This document shows, piece by piece, positions 10,200 through 20,618 of a stretch of DNA of 64,000 bases; the stretch's first letter is position 1, and the number at the start of each line of letters is the position of its first letter. A program made the position numbers and the translations under genes. This DNA is from Adiantum capillus-veneris (taxonomy: Eukaryota; Streptophyta; Polypodiopsida; Polypodiales; Pteridaceae). Under the pieces are notes generated by a model. That model saw only the letters and a list, made by a program, of their open reading frames with translations, was not told where the DNA came from and did no database searches. Location of the stretch: positions 8,397,526-8,461,525 of the forward strand of contig CM043959.1 of assembly GCA_014529385.2 (NCBI GenBank), given 5' to 3'.

Positions 10200-11180
10200 T
10201 CTCTCTAGCAATTCATTGGTTAATGGAAAATTGTATTTCTTTAAACGACATCCACTAATCCAAATAGCAATTGGTTCACCATCTAGGGTGGACAATTTTA
10301 CTGCAGTACTTGGAGATACATCTTCAATGATAAATGGTCCGTTTCTTTTTTTCTTAAACTTGGGAATGTGTTGCTTAAGGGAATATATTAGACCTAAGTC
10401 CCCTTTTTTGAAGATTTTGGTGATTAAGTGGGAATCAAAAAACTATTTTTGTTTTCGTTTTTGTGCATAGATATGAGCTACAGTAGTTAGCCTTTACTCA
10501 TTCAACTTTTCCAAATCTTCAAGTCTTTCTGACAATTCATGTCCACTCCACTCAAGAGTCTGTGCTACCCTTAATGTCTGTAATAGAAATTCTATTGGCA
10601 GTATGGCATCAAGACCATAAACAAGATTAAAGGGTGTAGCATTTAGAGCTGTTTTGAATGAAACTCGATAAGCCCATATAGCAGCATGGAGATTCATTTC
10701 CCAGTTTGTCCTTTCTGTACAAACCACTTTGGCCAGTACTAAGCTAAGAATTTTATTTGTATGCTCAGCTTGTCCGTTTGCTTGTGGGTGATAGGGAGCT
10801 GATTTGTTATGGATGACCATAAACTCATTAAGCAAATACTCTATTACCTCGTTGAGGAAATGAATTCCCCTGTCACTGACAATCTCTATTGGCAGTCCAT
10901 ATCTCGTGAATACATACTTATATAAGAATGCAGCAGTGGTTCTGGCATCATTCTTTTGAGTCGCTTTAGCCTCGGCCCACTTGGTCAAATAGTTCGTAGC
11001 TACAATGATATATTGAGCTTAGGTTCTATAAGCAGGTGGCTATATCGGTCCAGCAAAATCTATACTCCATTTTGCGAAGGCTCTAGCCCCCATCATTGGT
11101 CTTAAGGGCATGCTGTCTACTCATGTTGGCATTTTTTCTCATTGACAAGCATCACACCTCCGAACATATTCTTTGGCATT
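10200..11180 (-). pseudogene. Gypsy-1 integrase core and GPF/Y module
   Basis: The retroviral-type integrase catalytic core begins with the first acidic residue in WSIDFAGP near 11,065. It continues in the 165-codon open stretch 10988-10494, which has the second Asp in VSDRGIHF and the Glu in NGQAEHTNK (the usual E in a Q-A-E-H context). Past a stop at 10494-10496 the frame continues through a GPF-type module (GPFIIEDVSPSTAVKLSTLD, near 10,340-10,281) to a stop near 10,190. Stops occur at about 11,115, 11,010, 10,494 and 10,434. The enzyme would insert element cDNA into the genome; this copy is dead. Confidence 0.85.
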
Positions 11181-11877
11181 TTCAAAAAGTGTTGGCACCA
11201 ATGCCTTCCATCAAGATTGCTCTTGCAGTGGTCTCATTAGAAAAGTGACCTCTAGCTAATCCAGCATTTTCTTGTTCTATAATCAGAATATACTCGTGTT
11301 CATTTGCACAAAGACGCAAATATTGATATTTACCTCTCCGATACAATTGGTTCCTAATAAGAGCATAGTCTCTTGCTTCAGTTTCAATTTCTCTTTGACA
11401 ACGTTTACTCATTTCCTTAAGAAATGTTCGGCTTGATAAGTAAGTAACCAGATAATTATCCCACTTAGGAATAGGTGATATTTGAAACAATGTTACATGA
11501 GGAATGGGTGGTTGTTTTTGACATTTAGGTAAATCTTTTACAAAATATATAACATCTCTCCTCATAGTTGGCCAAAATACTCCAAGTCTTAAGATTCGTT
11601 GCATAGTTTGATCTTCCGCAAAGTGAAGTCCGACTATGGCAACATGTGCTTGACTTAGGTATTTTTCCTTTTCTTCAGGGTCAATGCATAAAAGCAATAT
11701 CCTGTCTCGATTTCTTTTATATAGTCTTCCAGCTAGTAATTGATACATAGTCGATTGCTCGATTAAATCAATTGTGATAGGAAGTGGTATTTGTGAATCC
11801 ACTTGAGCTATTGTCATCAATGACATAATTTTTTCCGACCATCTGGTAGATGGACAAATAGGAATCTGGTAGATCAT
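11090..11877 (-). pseudogene. Gypsy-1 tandemly duplicated integrase zinc-binding (H2C2) domain
   Basis: The open frame 11877-11182 carries two successive copies of the integrase N-terminal zinc domain. The first has LYKRNRDRILLLC, then His residues in HVAIVGLH, then GVFWPTMRRD and KCQ (one of the two Cys is lost). About 60 residues later the second has LYRRGKYQYLRLC, a GHF motif, and, after a frame break, YVRRCDACQ with both Cys at about 11,150-11,125. Only the second copy runs into the catalytic core. A single H2C2 domain is normal in this family, so this is either a lineage feature or an internal duplication in this copy. Confidence 0.7.
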
Positions 11878-12541
11878 CGTCTACCCCTTTAGGTGATTCC
11901 CCTAAAACAATCCTTGACAAATGATCTGCTTGTTGATGTGTAGTGCCTTTTTTTACAACCACAGTGAAATCAAATTCGAGAAGAATGATGAACCATCTCA
12001 CTATTGTCCCTGTGGTTCATGTATTGTTGACCAAATATAACAAAGCTTGGTGGTCCACAAAGAACTCAAACTTGTTGGCTAATAGGTAATGTCTATACTT
12101 TTTAACAACATAGATCATTCCTAGTCCTTCTCTTTCACTCGTGGTGTAATTATTTTCTGCCATGTTCAATTGTCAGCTAGCATAAGAAATAGGCAAGTCA
12201 ATTTTCCCATCTCCTAGTTGGGCTAGTATACAACCAATAGCAAAGTTTGAAGCATCTACATGTACCTGGAATACCTTATCCCAATCTGGTGCTTTCAATA
12301 TTGACGCTAGGGTGAGAGCTTGCTTAAGATTCATGAAGGATTCTTCACATGCCTCGATCCATTCAAAGTGCGTAATCAAGCTATACATGGATTTTGCAAT
12401 TATAGCATACATGTAGATGAAGCGTCGGTAATATCCACAGTGTCGCATGAAGGCTTGTACCCCCTTGAATGTTGTTGGTCTAGGCCAATCAGCAATGACA
12501 TGAATCTTCTCAATATCATTAGCTATGGCATTTTTAGACAT
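11768..12541 (-). pseudogene. Gypsy-1 RNase H
   Basis: Starts with the RT thumb/connection (FKGVQAFMRHCGYYRRFI) and the RNase H first Asp in VHVDASNFAIG. After a frameshift near 12,170 come YTTSEREGLGMIYVVKKYRH and the DHQAL motif. The QADHLSR motif follows in the stretch 12001-11768. The order and spacing fit the Ty3/gypsy RNase H, which degrades the RNA template. At least two frame breaks inactivate it. Confidence 0.8.
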
Positions 12542-12569
12542 GGTATGTCCAAGAATTTTCCCTTATCTT

Positions 12570-13522
12570 CCCATGAATGTGCAGTTTTCAGGGTTTAAGA
12601 AAATCTTCTGAAGTCTACATTTCTCAAATACCTTTTTGGGTGTTCAAAATGATCAGCTCGGATTGACGAATGTACACATAGATCATCCATGTATACTTCT
12701 AAGAATTTCCAAAGATACTCTTTGAAAGCATGGCTCATCAATCTCTAAAATGTGGTTGGAGCATTAGTTACCCCAATAGGCAAATATACCCCATTCTGTT
12801 GCAAAATTAGTTTTATGATGATATTTTGGGTCAACCAAAAGTTGATTGTATCCCAAAAAACCATCTAAGAAACTGTAGGCTTCTTTTCCTGCCACTCATT
12901 CTAAAACATTCTCAGTTATCGGAACAGAAAAGTTGTCTCTAATGGTAGCTGCATTCACTTTTTTGAGATTAACACACACTCATAATTTCCCATTCTTCTT
13001 AGGTACTATCACAATTGGAGGCACCCAATCTGTGTGTTCAATTTTGTAAATGAATTCGGCTTCCTTCAGTTTTTCAATCTCTTCTTTGATCGTTCTGGCA
13101 AATATTTCGTTATAAGTGTATGGCCTTTGTAGACTTGGTTTCGCATCGTCTCTCATGGGTATAGCATGTTGACAGATTTCTGGATCGAAAACCTTGAGAT
13201 CCTTGTAAGACCAAGCAAAGATATCCCGGTATTCCTTTAACAAGCTTAGAAAAAACTTTTCTTCTTCTTCTATTAGGTCATTTGCAATGTAAGCCGGTCT
13301 AGGCTCTTCTCTTGGTTCAGCCAAGTCTACCCTTTTAGCGTTTTCAGGTCCTTCGTAAGACTCACCTTGTTTCTGTAGTTCCCTAACAAGTTGTTGGATT
13401 ATGATTTTCCGATCTTGGAGAGTATACTTTTTGTAATGAGATTGAACATGCATTACATCCTTACCATCCTCTTCCGTGGTTTCCATTTTGGTTGTGTATA
13501 TCTCCTTTAGAGATTTTTTCAA
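12570..13522 (-). pseudogene. Gypsy-1 reverse transcriptase
   Basis: The first 180 codons (13522-12980) are open and contain the region before the RT fingers and its start (DWVPPIVIVPKKNGK). After frame breaks, the PxGxTNAPTTF box is readable near 12,775-12,745 and the catalytic box VYMDDL near 12,695. It is a Ty3/gypsy RT; the core order is normal but the frame is broken several times between 12,980 and 12,541. Confidence 0.85.
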
Positions 13523-13970
13523 CTCTTGATATTTTCTTTTTCCGCTCGAATCTGGTCATGAGTGGTTTTCTATCCTGAGATTTTTCATGAGTACCCTTCC
13601 TTGCTTTTCTCGATGTCTAAGACATTTCTGAGTTTCCATTTGAAGGATATCTTCCCGTTATTTTGTCCTTGACACAATCATTAGCATCTATCTGCATCAG
13701 GAATTGTGTTTTACTGGAGAATGATGGTATAGGTCCTGTTTTTACGATTTTGGTGTCTCTCTTTCTTCTATACCATTATTTTCTTCTTGATTTTTGGTTT
13801 GGAAAGTTAAAAAACTTTTCCTCCCCTCTTTTTCAGAGTACGTAAGCTCTCGTATGGTAGTTTTCTGACCCTGAATCTTCTGAGGTAGCTGAGTGTTCAT
13901 CTAACTCATCACTTGCATCATAATAGAGGTCAGAAAAGACTTGTTGAGATTTCATCAAGTCCTTTGTTTC
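13523..13970 (-). pseudogene. Gypsy-1 protease-RT linker, proximal part
   Basis: Reverse-strand acidic linker, Ser/Asp/Glu-rich (DASDELDEHSATSEDSGSEN, about 13,930-13,870). It is open up to the copia insertion point at 13,975. With the copia element and one CTCAT copy removed, the frame continues without a stop into the sequence right of 19,419. That continuity is the evidence that the two sides were one gene. Confidence 0.65.
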
Positions 13971-13975
13971 CTCAT

Positions 13976-14167
13976 TGTTGGGGTATAAAGCCCAATGTGG
14001 TCGCCCAGGTAAGTGGGCGGGCCGCCAGGTATGTACACATATTCTTTTTTTAAAACCTAATAAGAACTCACTATGCTCTACACATTACAGTAGAGCGAGT
14101 TCACCATATCGTGGTGCTCTTCTTCTCGCACTCTCTCTTGCGTCGCACTTCCGCTCGTACTCCTTCA
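13976..14167 (+). repeat. Copia 5' LTR (192 bp)
   Basis: Starts TGTTGGGG and ends CTCCTTCA, with TG..CA ends. The same sequence recurs at 19,224-19,414. It is very short for a copia LTR. No clear TATA box is visible. Confidence 0.95.
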
Positions 14168-14169
14168 AC

Positions 14170-14181
14170 TGGTATCAGAGC
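14170..14181 (+). other. Copia primer binding site, initiator Met-tRNA
   Basis: TGGTATCAGAGC, two bases after the 5' LTR end, is the standard plant primer binding site complementary to the 3' end of initiator Met-tRNA, which primes minus-strand DNA synthesis. Confidence 0.95.
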
Positions 14182-15242
14182 TCAGATCGAGGCTCGGGGC
14201 AGCATTTGCAGGTAGCCACAGTCACCTGCTCAGATTGGAGTGAGATTCGACAGGCGAAGACACGGCCCCAAACCCTATCGGAAAGCCTGAAAGGATCGGT
14301 GTTCTCAGAATTTGATTCTGAGGTCATCTTGGCCACCGTTCGGCTTCGACAAAGTTCTGCGCAGGCCATTTTCGACTACGTGGTCTCCGCGGGTGCAGAT
14401 TCGACTCTGCAAATTTGGGTTTTTGGCCTACGACTGCAAGTGCTGAGGATATTTGTACTTCCAGAGTGCTGATTTGTGGCTGTCTACACAATGAAGGATG
14501 GCTCATAGTTCTTGGAGGTGTGTCACATACGACACGGGCGCACCTACACATAGACTGTAGGCGACATCCACTAGTTCATCAGGTAGCTTGTGTTTCCTGC
14601 TTGATATTCCAGATTTCATCCAAACATTGTAGGTACTTCCACATGGGATGTATTGTCATAGATGATGTATGTCTGTTGAGGGTTTGCTGGCTGTGAGTCA
14701 CGCAGCAAACAACCGCCGCAACGGTTACAACATACAGTGGGAAATTTGTGGATGTATGATTTTGTGGGAAGTCTATGTACTGTCAGATTTAATGCAGCCT
14801 TTGTTGAGGGTCGAGTGAGGTTTTATTGAGCTGGGGGATTCTCAAATGTTGAGATCCTTTCGGTGATACAGGTCTTGGAGCGATCCATTGAGCACCCTTA
14901 GATAGGCAGCTAGGATGTATTGACTGTGAGTTAGACATTTGGGATTGCATCTTTGTTTTACTGCCATTGAGGCATTGTTGCAGTCTATGCTTACAAGACA
15001 GTGACAGGACAGTGAGAGATAGTAATAGTGTAGGACAGGTTTACCCACAGCTTACAGTGTTAGAGAGACAGTGGTTTTTTGAGCTGTTTTTTGTTTGTTT
15101 TTGAGTACACTAGAGCCATTTTACAAAGGAGACTCTGCCGAAATTTCTGCAGAATCTGAAGCTTTCTTGGTTCAGAGGTCAGTTTACAGGGAAAACTCTG
15201 CCGAATTTTTCCCAGGAAAATAAACTGTTGTGAAGCGTAGTT
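14182..15242 (+). other. Copia untranslated leader
   Basis: About 1.06 kb between the primer binding site and the gag start without a conserved reading frame; the open stretches are not domain-like. It presumably holds packaging and dimerisation signals. It is long for a copia leader. Confidence 0.6.
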
Positions 15243-16140
15243 ATGACTGGATCACAGGACACTGCTCTTTACAATATCAAGAAGTTGGATGGAACCAATT
15301 TCCCATTGTGGAAGAAGCAGATTTGACACGTGTTGGTACAAAAGAAGCAGATAAAACCTATAAATCTCAAGGGGATAAAACCAGAAGATATGGACGAAGA
15401 TGAATGGAGCGAAATGGATGAATTGACACTTTCTACCATTATGCTGACTTTGGCAGAAAGCGTTTACTTCAATGTAGCAGACGAGATGTCGGCTTATGAA
15501 GCATGGACAAAGCTGATTGATCTTTATGAGAAGCAGAGTGCAGCTTCACGGGTATACTGGCTTAAGAAGCTTGTTGACTTGAAGATGAAAGAAGGGACAC
15601 CTATGTCCAATCATCTGAATGAATTCAACACCATCTACAGTAAGTTGTCAACTCAAGGTGTCAAGTTTGATGAACCTATTAGAGCTATGTTCCTGTTGAT
15701 CACATTACCAAAAAGTTGGGACACTTTTCGCACAGCTTTGAGTAATTATGTACCTCCAGATGGTTTGACCATAGTAGTTGTAGAAGGCAGTCTGCTTACT
15801 GAAGAAACCAACAGAAAGACAATGGACAAAGGCAAAGTAACAACCTTAGTTGCCGGGGGAAGGACCAAATAAAAGGACAAAGGTGGAAAGAGAAATCAGT
15901 CTCGTAGCAAGTCCCACAGTGCTAAAGGCAAGAGTGACATAGAATGCTACCATTGTGGCAAGAAGGGTCACATGAAAAGAGACTGCAAAGAATGGAAAGG
16001 AGAAAAAGGCAAAGAGAAAGCTGAAGACCATGGTGAGAAGAACAAGTCCTCAGTGAAGATTCAAGAAATAAATGTGACAAACACTGTTGCAGAGGATGAC
16101 AGTGTAGTGTCAGGAGATATCTACTTCTTGAAGAATACAA
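15243..16140 (+). pseudogene. Copia gag (capsid and nucleocapsid) with stops
   Basis: ATG at 15,243 opens the frame (MTGSQDTALYNIKKLDGTNF), which matches the usual copia gag start with a YxxxxLxGxNF/Y-like motif. A TGA at 15,324-15,326 and a TAA at 15,870-15,872 interrupt it; the 15,330-15,872 part is the UBN2-type gag capsid region (TLAESVYFNVADEMSAYEAW). A CCHC zinc knuckle, CYHCGKKGHMKRDC, lies at 15,945-15,986 in the same frame and continues into the protease ORF. It would package element RNA in virus-like particles. Confidence 0.85.
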
Positions 16141-17183
16141 TGGACTCAGCTCTTCTTACAGCATCTGATGGAAATGCACTGAGTGACTGGATTATAGACG
16201 CAGGGACATCACTTCATGTGTCTCCAAACAAGGAGTGGTTTACCTCTTATGTGACCACTAAAGATCATGTTCGGCTAGGCAATGGGCAGACATGTGAGAT
16301 CTTAGGTGTTGGAGATGTTCAATTGAAGTTTCAGAATGGCTCTTCTTTCACGCTGAAGAATGTGAGACATGTTCCCGCAATTACAAAGAGCTTGATCAGC
16401 ACAGGTTTACTTGATGCTGCTGGCTACGTCACCACTTTTGGACAGAACATGTGGAAGATATCCAAGGGTTCTATTACAGTAGCACATGGATTAAATTCTG
16501 GAGGACTTTACATGATTTATGTATCCAATGTCTCTAAAAATGTAATCAATGTAACCGAGCAGCCGAACGTTTTTTTGTGGCATAGCCGGTTAGGACATAT
16601 GTCCAAGAAGGGAATGGAAATCTTGTCTCGTTCTGGTTATTTACCTGGCTTCTCATTTAATGATTTTGAATTCTGTGAACATTGTCCGTATGGTAAGAAA
16701 ACACAACAGCCACATAAGCATAGAAGCAGTAGAAGAGATACACAATTGGCACTTGTTCATAGTGATTTGTGTGGACCTATGCCTAACCTATCTCTAGGGG
16801 GAGCTTCTTACTTTATGACATTTATAGATGATTACTTGAGGAAAGTATGGGTTTACTTTCTCAAGCACAAGGATGAAGCGTTTAGTGTTTTCAAAACTTT
16901 TGTGACACTTGTGGAGAATCAGAGTGGCAAGAAGCTTAAATGCTTACGCAATGACAATGCTGGAGAGTATGTTTCAAAGGCCTTTCAGGACTTTTGTGAG
17001 TCAAAAGGTATAAAACGTGAACTTACTGCTCCTTACAATCGTCCTCAAAATGGTGTTGCTGAGAGGATGAATAGGACCATACAAGAGAAGGTCAGACGTA
17101 TGTTGTCTAATGCACAACTGCCAAATGGGTTCTGGGCTGGGGAAAATGCCCTCATACAAGCATCTCAGAGTCTTTGGCTGTGA
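15972..17183 (+). CDS. Copia protease and integrase segment
   Basis: A 403-codon open frame, in phase with gag. Protease: WIIDAGTS around residue 76, where the common copia motif is D-S-G, so the residue after the catalytic Asp is Ala. Integrase: H2C2 zinc domain (HSRLGHMS near residue 204, CEHC near 235), then the catalytic triad D265 (HSDLCGP), D328 (LRNDNAGEY) and E364 (NGVAERMN). The frame runs past FWAG near 17,140 into nonsense and stops at 17,183, because a segment of about 30 codons has been deleted there. Downstream coding continues in the +1 frame. The ATG at 15,972 lies within the zinc knuckle, so the true start is the gag ATG. Confidence 0.9.
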   Translation: MKRDCKEWKGEKGKEKAEDHGEKNKSSVKIQEINVTNTVAEDDSVVSGDIYFLKNTMDSALLTASDGNALSDWIIDAGTSLHVSPNKEWFTSYVTTKDHVRLGNGQTCEILGVGDVQLKFQNGSSFTLKNVRHVPAITKSLISTGLLDAAGYVTTFGQNMWKISKGSITVAHGLNSGGLYMIYVSNVSKNVINVTEQPNVFLWHSRLGHMSKKGMEILSRSGYLPGFSFNDFEFCEHCPYGKKTQQPHKHRSSRRDTQLALVHSDLCGPMPNLSLGGASYFMTFIDDYLRKVWVYFLKHKDEAFSVFKTFVTLVENQSGKKLKCLRNDNAGEYVSKAFQDFCESKGIKRELTAPYNRPQNGVAERMNRTIQEKVRRMLSNAQLPNGFWAGENALIQASQSLWL

Positions 17184-18040
17184 GGCATATACTCATGTTC
17201 CAAAGGAATTTAGGAACAAACTTGAGCCAAAGAGTAGAAAGTGCATCTTTCTAGGCTATGGTAATTCTGGTGAGATGGGGTACAGACTTTGGGATCCCGA
17301 ATCCAAAAAGGTTATCCGCAGCAATGATGTTCACTTTAATGCCAAATATCATTCTAAACCAGAGAGGGTTGAGGAGATTAGAAGAGTTGTCTTCCAAGAA
17401 GATGGACCTGCACGTGCAAGACAAAATGTCAGGGCTCAAGAGGAGCAAGGACAGGATAGAGTGGAACCACAGGTTGTGGTTCAGCCTCAGCCACCTATTT
17501 TGCATAAATCGGGATGGATCTCACGACCTCCTGATCGGTTTGTTCCCTGTATGAACTATGTCATGTTGACTGATTGAAATGAGCCTTCAATTTACAAGGA
17601 AGCAGTGCAAATGAAGGACTCCGGGAATTGGCAATTGGCCATGTAGTCAGAGATGACAGCTCTGCATAAAAACCAGACATGGAAGCTAGTTAAATTACCA
17701 TAGGGCAAAAAGGCTCTACCATGTAAATGGGTTTACAGGTATAAGATCACCGCTCATGATAGTCAGCCAAAGTACAAAGCAAGGCTTGTTGCGAAGGGCT
17801 TTAAGCAAGAACAAGGCATTGACTATGATGAAGTCTTCTCTCTGGTGGTCAAGATGACTACATTGAGATGCTTTCTTGCATTGGTTGCCATATTAGATTT
17901 TGTGTTGCACCAAATGGATGTCAAGACAGTGTTCTTGCATGGTGATTTAGATGTGGAAATTTACATGCAGCAGTCAGAATGGTTTGTTGAGAAAGGCAAG
18001 GAAGATTTGTTATGCCAATTGTGAAAGAGTTTTTATGGCT
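17144..18040 (+). pseudogene. Copia integrase C-terminus and N-terminal RT
   Basis: Resumes in the new frame with PSYKHLRVFGCEAYTHVP, the conserved start of the copia integrase C-terminal region, and runs to a stop at 17,575. RT follows in the same frame with further stops (about 17,644, 17,701 and 18,022). Readable motifs include PCKWVYRYK, KARLVAKGF and HQMDVKTVFLHGDL. In intact copia elements this is one polyprotein. Confidence 0.85.
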
Positions 18041-19134
18041 TAAAACAATCACCGAGGGTATGGTACCATAAGTTCCACAAGTTTATGCTTTCTCAAGGCT
18101 ACAAACGTAGTGAGTTCGATCATTGTCTATATACAAAGAAGGCTAAGGATGGCAGTTGGCTGATCCTTATTTTGTATGTGGATGACATGTTGATTGCTGG
18201 AAAGCACTTGGAAGAAATTTCAGCTTTGAAGTCAAAGATGGCCAAATCGCTTGACATGAAAGACATGGGTGAGGCAAGTCATATACTTGGTATGCGCATT
18301 GAGAGAGACAGATCAAAGAAGTTGATTTGGTTATCTCAAACAGAGTATATTGACAAGGTTTTGCAACGTTTCAATATGGAGAAGGGAAAGGCATTGAGTG
18401 TTCCATTGCCACCATATGTGAAACTTAGCAAACAAGATTTTCCTGTGTCTGAGGAAGAACATGCTGAAATGGATAAGATTCCATATGCGTCTGCAGTGGG
18501 TAGTTTGATGTATGCAATGATTGCTACTCGTCCAGACATTGCATTTTCAGTGGGAGTAGTAAGTCGATACATGTCAAACCCAGGCAAGAAACATTGGGAG
18601 GCAGTGAAAGGAATATTGAGATACATGAAAGCTACAAAGAGTATGTGTATATGCTATGGGAGTCAAGAGCTAAGTGTAAAGGGTTTTACAGACTCAGATT
18701 ATGTAGGTGACTTAGACAACCAAAGGTCTACATCAGGGTATGTCTTTATATTGGCTGGTGGAGCAGTATCATGGCGTTCTAGATTACAAGATTGTGTTAC
18801 TCATTCTACTACAGAGGCTGAATACGTTGCAGCATCAGATTCATGCAAATAATCAATTTGGCTTAATCGACTAGTAACAGATTTGGGAATCAAAGAAGAG
18901 ATGCCTATGTTATATTGTAATAGTCAAAGTGCTATACAATTGGCTCGCAATCTAGTTTATCACTCAAAGACAAAGCATGTGGATGTGAAGTATCATTGCA
19001 TCAGGGAAATGCTTGAGGATAAGCAACTTCAGCTTGTCAAAGTTCACACCACAGAAAATCCTGCTGATCTACTTACAAAAGGACTTCCCTCAGAGAGCTT
19101 TGCACATTTTCGCAAGCAGTTAGGTGTAGGGTAG
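18040..19134 (+). pseudogene. Copia RT palm and RNase H
   Basis: Open from before 18,085 to a TAA at 18,850-18,852, then open again to 19,134. The RT catalytic box is LYVDDMLIAG near 18,175. RNase H shows GFTDSDYVGD (first Asp), TEAEYVAAS (Glu) and, after the stop, HVDVKYHCIREML. The C-terminus LLTKGLP is typical of copia. Apart from the one stop, this is the best preserved part of the element. Confidence 0.9.
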
Positions 19135-19212
19135 TATATCACTTATCTACATCTCTTGTATATTAGCTTGTATAGTAGCTTCTCTCACACTTAAAGTACC
19201 ACATTGGACTTT

Positions 19213-19222
19213 AAGTGGGAGG
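19213..19222 (+). other. Copia polypurine tract
   Basis: AAGTGGGAGG, one base before the 3' LTR, is in the position and of the composition used to prime plus-strand DNA synthesis. Confidence 0.85.
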
Positions 19223-19223
19223 T

Positions 19224-19414
19224 TGTTGGGGTATAAAGCCCAATGTGGTCGCCCAGGTAAGTGGGCGGGCCGCCAGGTATGTACATATATTCTTTTGTTA
19301 AAACTAATAAGAACTCACTATGCTCTACACATTACAGTAGAGCGAGTTCACCATATCATCGTGCTCTTCTTCTCGCACTCTCTTTCGCGTCGCACTTCCG
19401 CTCGTACTCCTTCA
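19224..19414 (+). repeat. Copia 3' LTR (191 bp)
   Basis: Direct repeat of 13,976-14,167 with about six substitutions and a 1-bp indel. Followed by the CTCAT target duplication. Confidence 0.95.
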
Positions 19415-19419
19415 CTCAT

Positions 19420-20100
19420 CTTTTTTTTCAATCTTAAGGATTGACATCATTTGGATGGGAATTATGTCATAGCCATCCTCATTGCAAAATTGAGTAGGCA
19501 TAGACGTATTCACACATATATCCATTGTCGCTAAAATTTGAGTCCACTTGAATGGTTCAAATAAATTCTCAGGAACTTGGGTTCAGGTATGTAGGCTTCC
19601 TCTCTACAGTCCCTTTCTAGGATACATTCCTCTCGTCTTAAGCTTCCATTTTCTGAAACTCCGCACATCCAAATAGGAGTGTCTTTGTTTAACCAAGATG
19701 GGAGTTCAGTTTCAGCCGAAGAGACTGAATCAAACTCTTGGATGGGTGTTTTCAAGACGTCTCTATAAATGTGATCTTTTAGATTGACTCTTTTTATAGA
19801 TCCCACCTACTTCAAGTACAGATAGTCGTTTCCCCAATCTTGGATAAGTTGTACCTGTCACATGAAAGGTCTTCCCAATATGATTTCATAGTTGAGTTTT
19901 TTCCCAAAGTCTACTATTGCAAAAGTGTGGATATTCAATTCCACAGGAGTTGACTATCACTTTTTCTAGTAGCCCTAGTGGTCTCTCAATGTGTCCTTCA
20001 GCCAACTGTAATTTCATTCGTGTTTGTCTAATGGTTGGTTGTCCCTAGGATTCCCATCTAAGATCTGTGTTAAGTGTGGAGCCTGATTTACCCCTTGTAA
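19420..20100 (-). pseudogene. Gypsy-1 canonical retropepsin (C-terminal part) and linker
   Basis: Reading down from 20,090: an SGST motif at the place of the protease active site (the catalytic Asp is not visible), then HIERPLGLLEKVIVNSCG, a one-base frame change near 19,945, TFAIVDFGKK, and IILGRPFM near 19,890, the conserved ILG motif of retropepsins. An open linker (GSIKRVNLKDHIYRD, 19,806-19,531) and an acidic stretch follow, running into the copia target site at 19,419. This is the normal protease position, upstream of RT. The N-terminal half is missing at the border of the LTR-like block. Confidence 0.7.
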
Positions 20101-20226
20101 TTTTTTGTGGTAAAAACGCACATTTGTAAGGCCCCCATTATGAGGAGAAGCCATAGTGCGTGAAGGAAAAACACTCGCTGGAAACCAAAATTCTCACGGC
20201 CAAAATCTAGGGGCAACTTTAGGGGC

Positions 20227-20258
20227 CTCGGGGGCGGAAGCCCCCGAGACTTTTTTTT
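20227..20258 (+). other. Strong GNRA-loop hairpin followed by T8
   Basis: Perfect 9-bp stem CTCGGGGGC / GCCCCCGAG around a GGAA tetraloop (20,227-20,248), then AC and eight T residues. It has the shape of an intrinsic or Pol III-type terminator. In an LTR it may be an RNA-structure or polyadenylation element; function is inferred only from shape. Confidence 0.7.
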
Positions 20259-20514
20259 GTTCGCCAGAATATTATGGCCGGACGGCGGTCGGAAAGTGGT
20301 TGGAAAAGGACCGATCGGTTGGCCGGTTGGCAGATGGTCGGTAGTCAATGGCCGGTGGCCAGTGGCCGAATTCAATGGCCGGTGACCGAATTCTAAAGTG
20401 GCCTTGTCTTCGCAAGGGCGGCCACACATGGGCGGATTGGAGGGTCCAATTTGGACTTATCTACACGAGGGCGACTACACATGGCTGCCTCTCATGAGAG
20501 AGGGCACCCTTTTG

Positions 20515-20528
20515 GACTATAAAAGGAG
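20515..20528 (+). promoter_or_regulatory. TATA box of the LTR-like block
   Basis: CTATAAAAGGAGG in a GC-richer context, followed by a pyrimidine-rich stretch as at plant LTR start sites. Confidence 0.55.
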
Positions 20529-20618
20529 GCCATTTCTACACACATTAGATAGTGTGAAGTTGATGCAACAAGGTGGGTGTGAGGTGGTGAGAGTGAAGCA
20601 AGGCGGGAGCTCTATTAA

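Larger units (their letters stand above)
13976..19414 (+). mobile_element. Complete Ty1/copia retrotransposon with 5-bp TSD
   Basis: A structurally complete copia element: 5' LTR, iMet primer binding site, gag with zinc knuckle, protease, integrase, RT, RNase H, polypurine tract and 3' LTR, in the copia order (integrase before RT). CTCAT (13,971-13,975 and 19,415-19,419) is the target-site duplication. The two LTRs differ at about 6 substitutions and 1 indel in 191-192 bp, so the insertion is moderately old. Several in-frame stops and one integrase deletion make it non-autonomous now. It interrupts Gypsy-1 in the linker between protease and RT. Confidence 0.95.
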
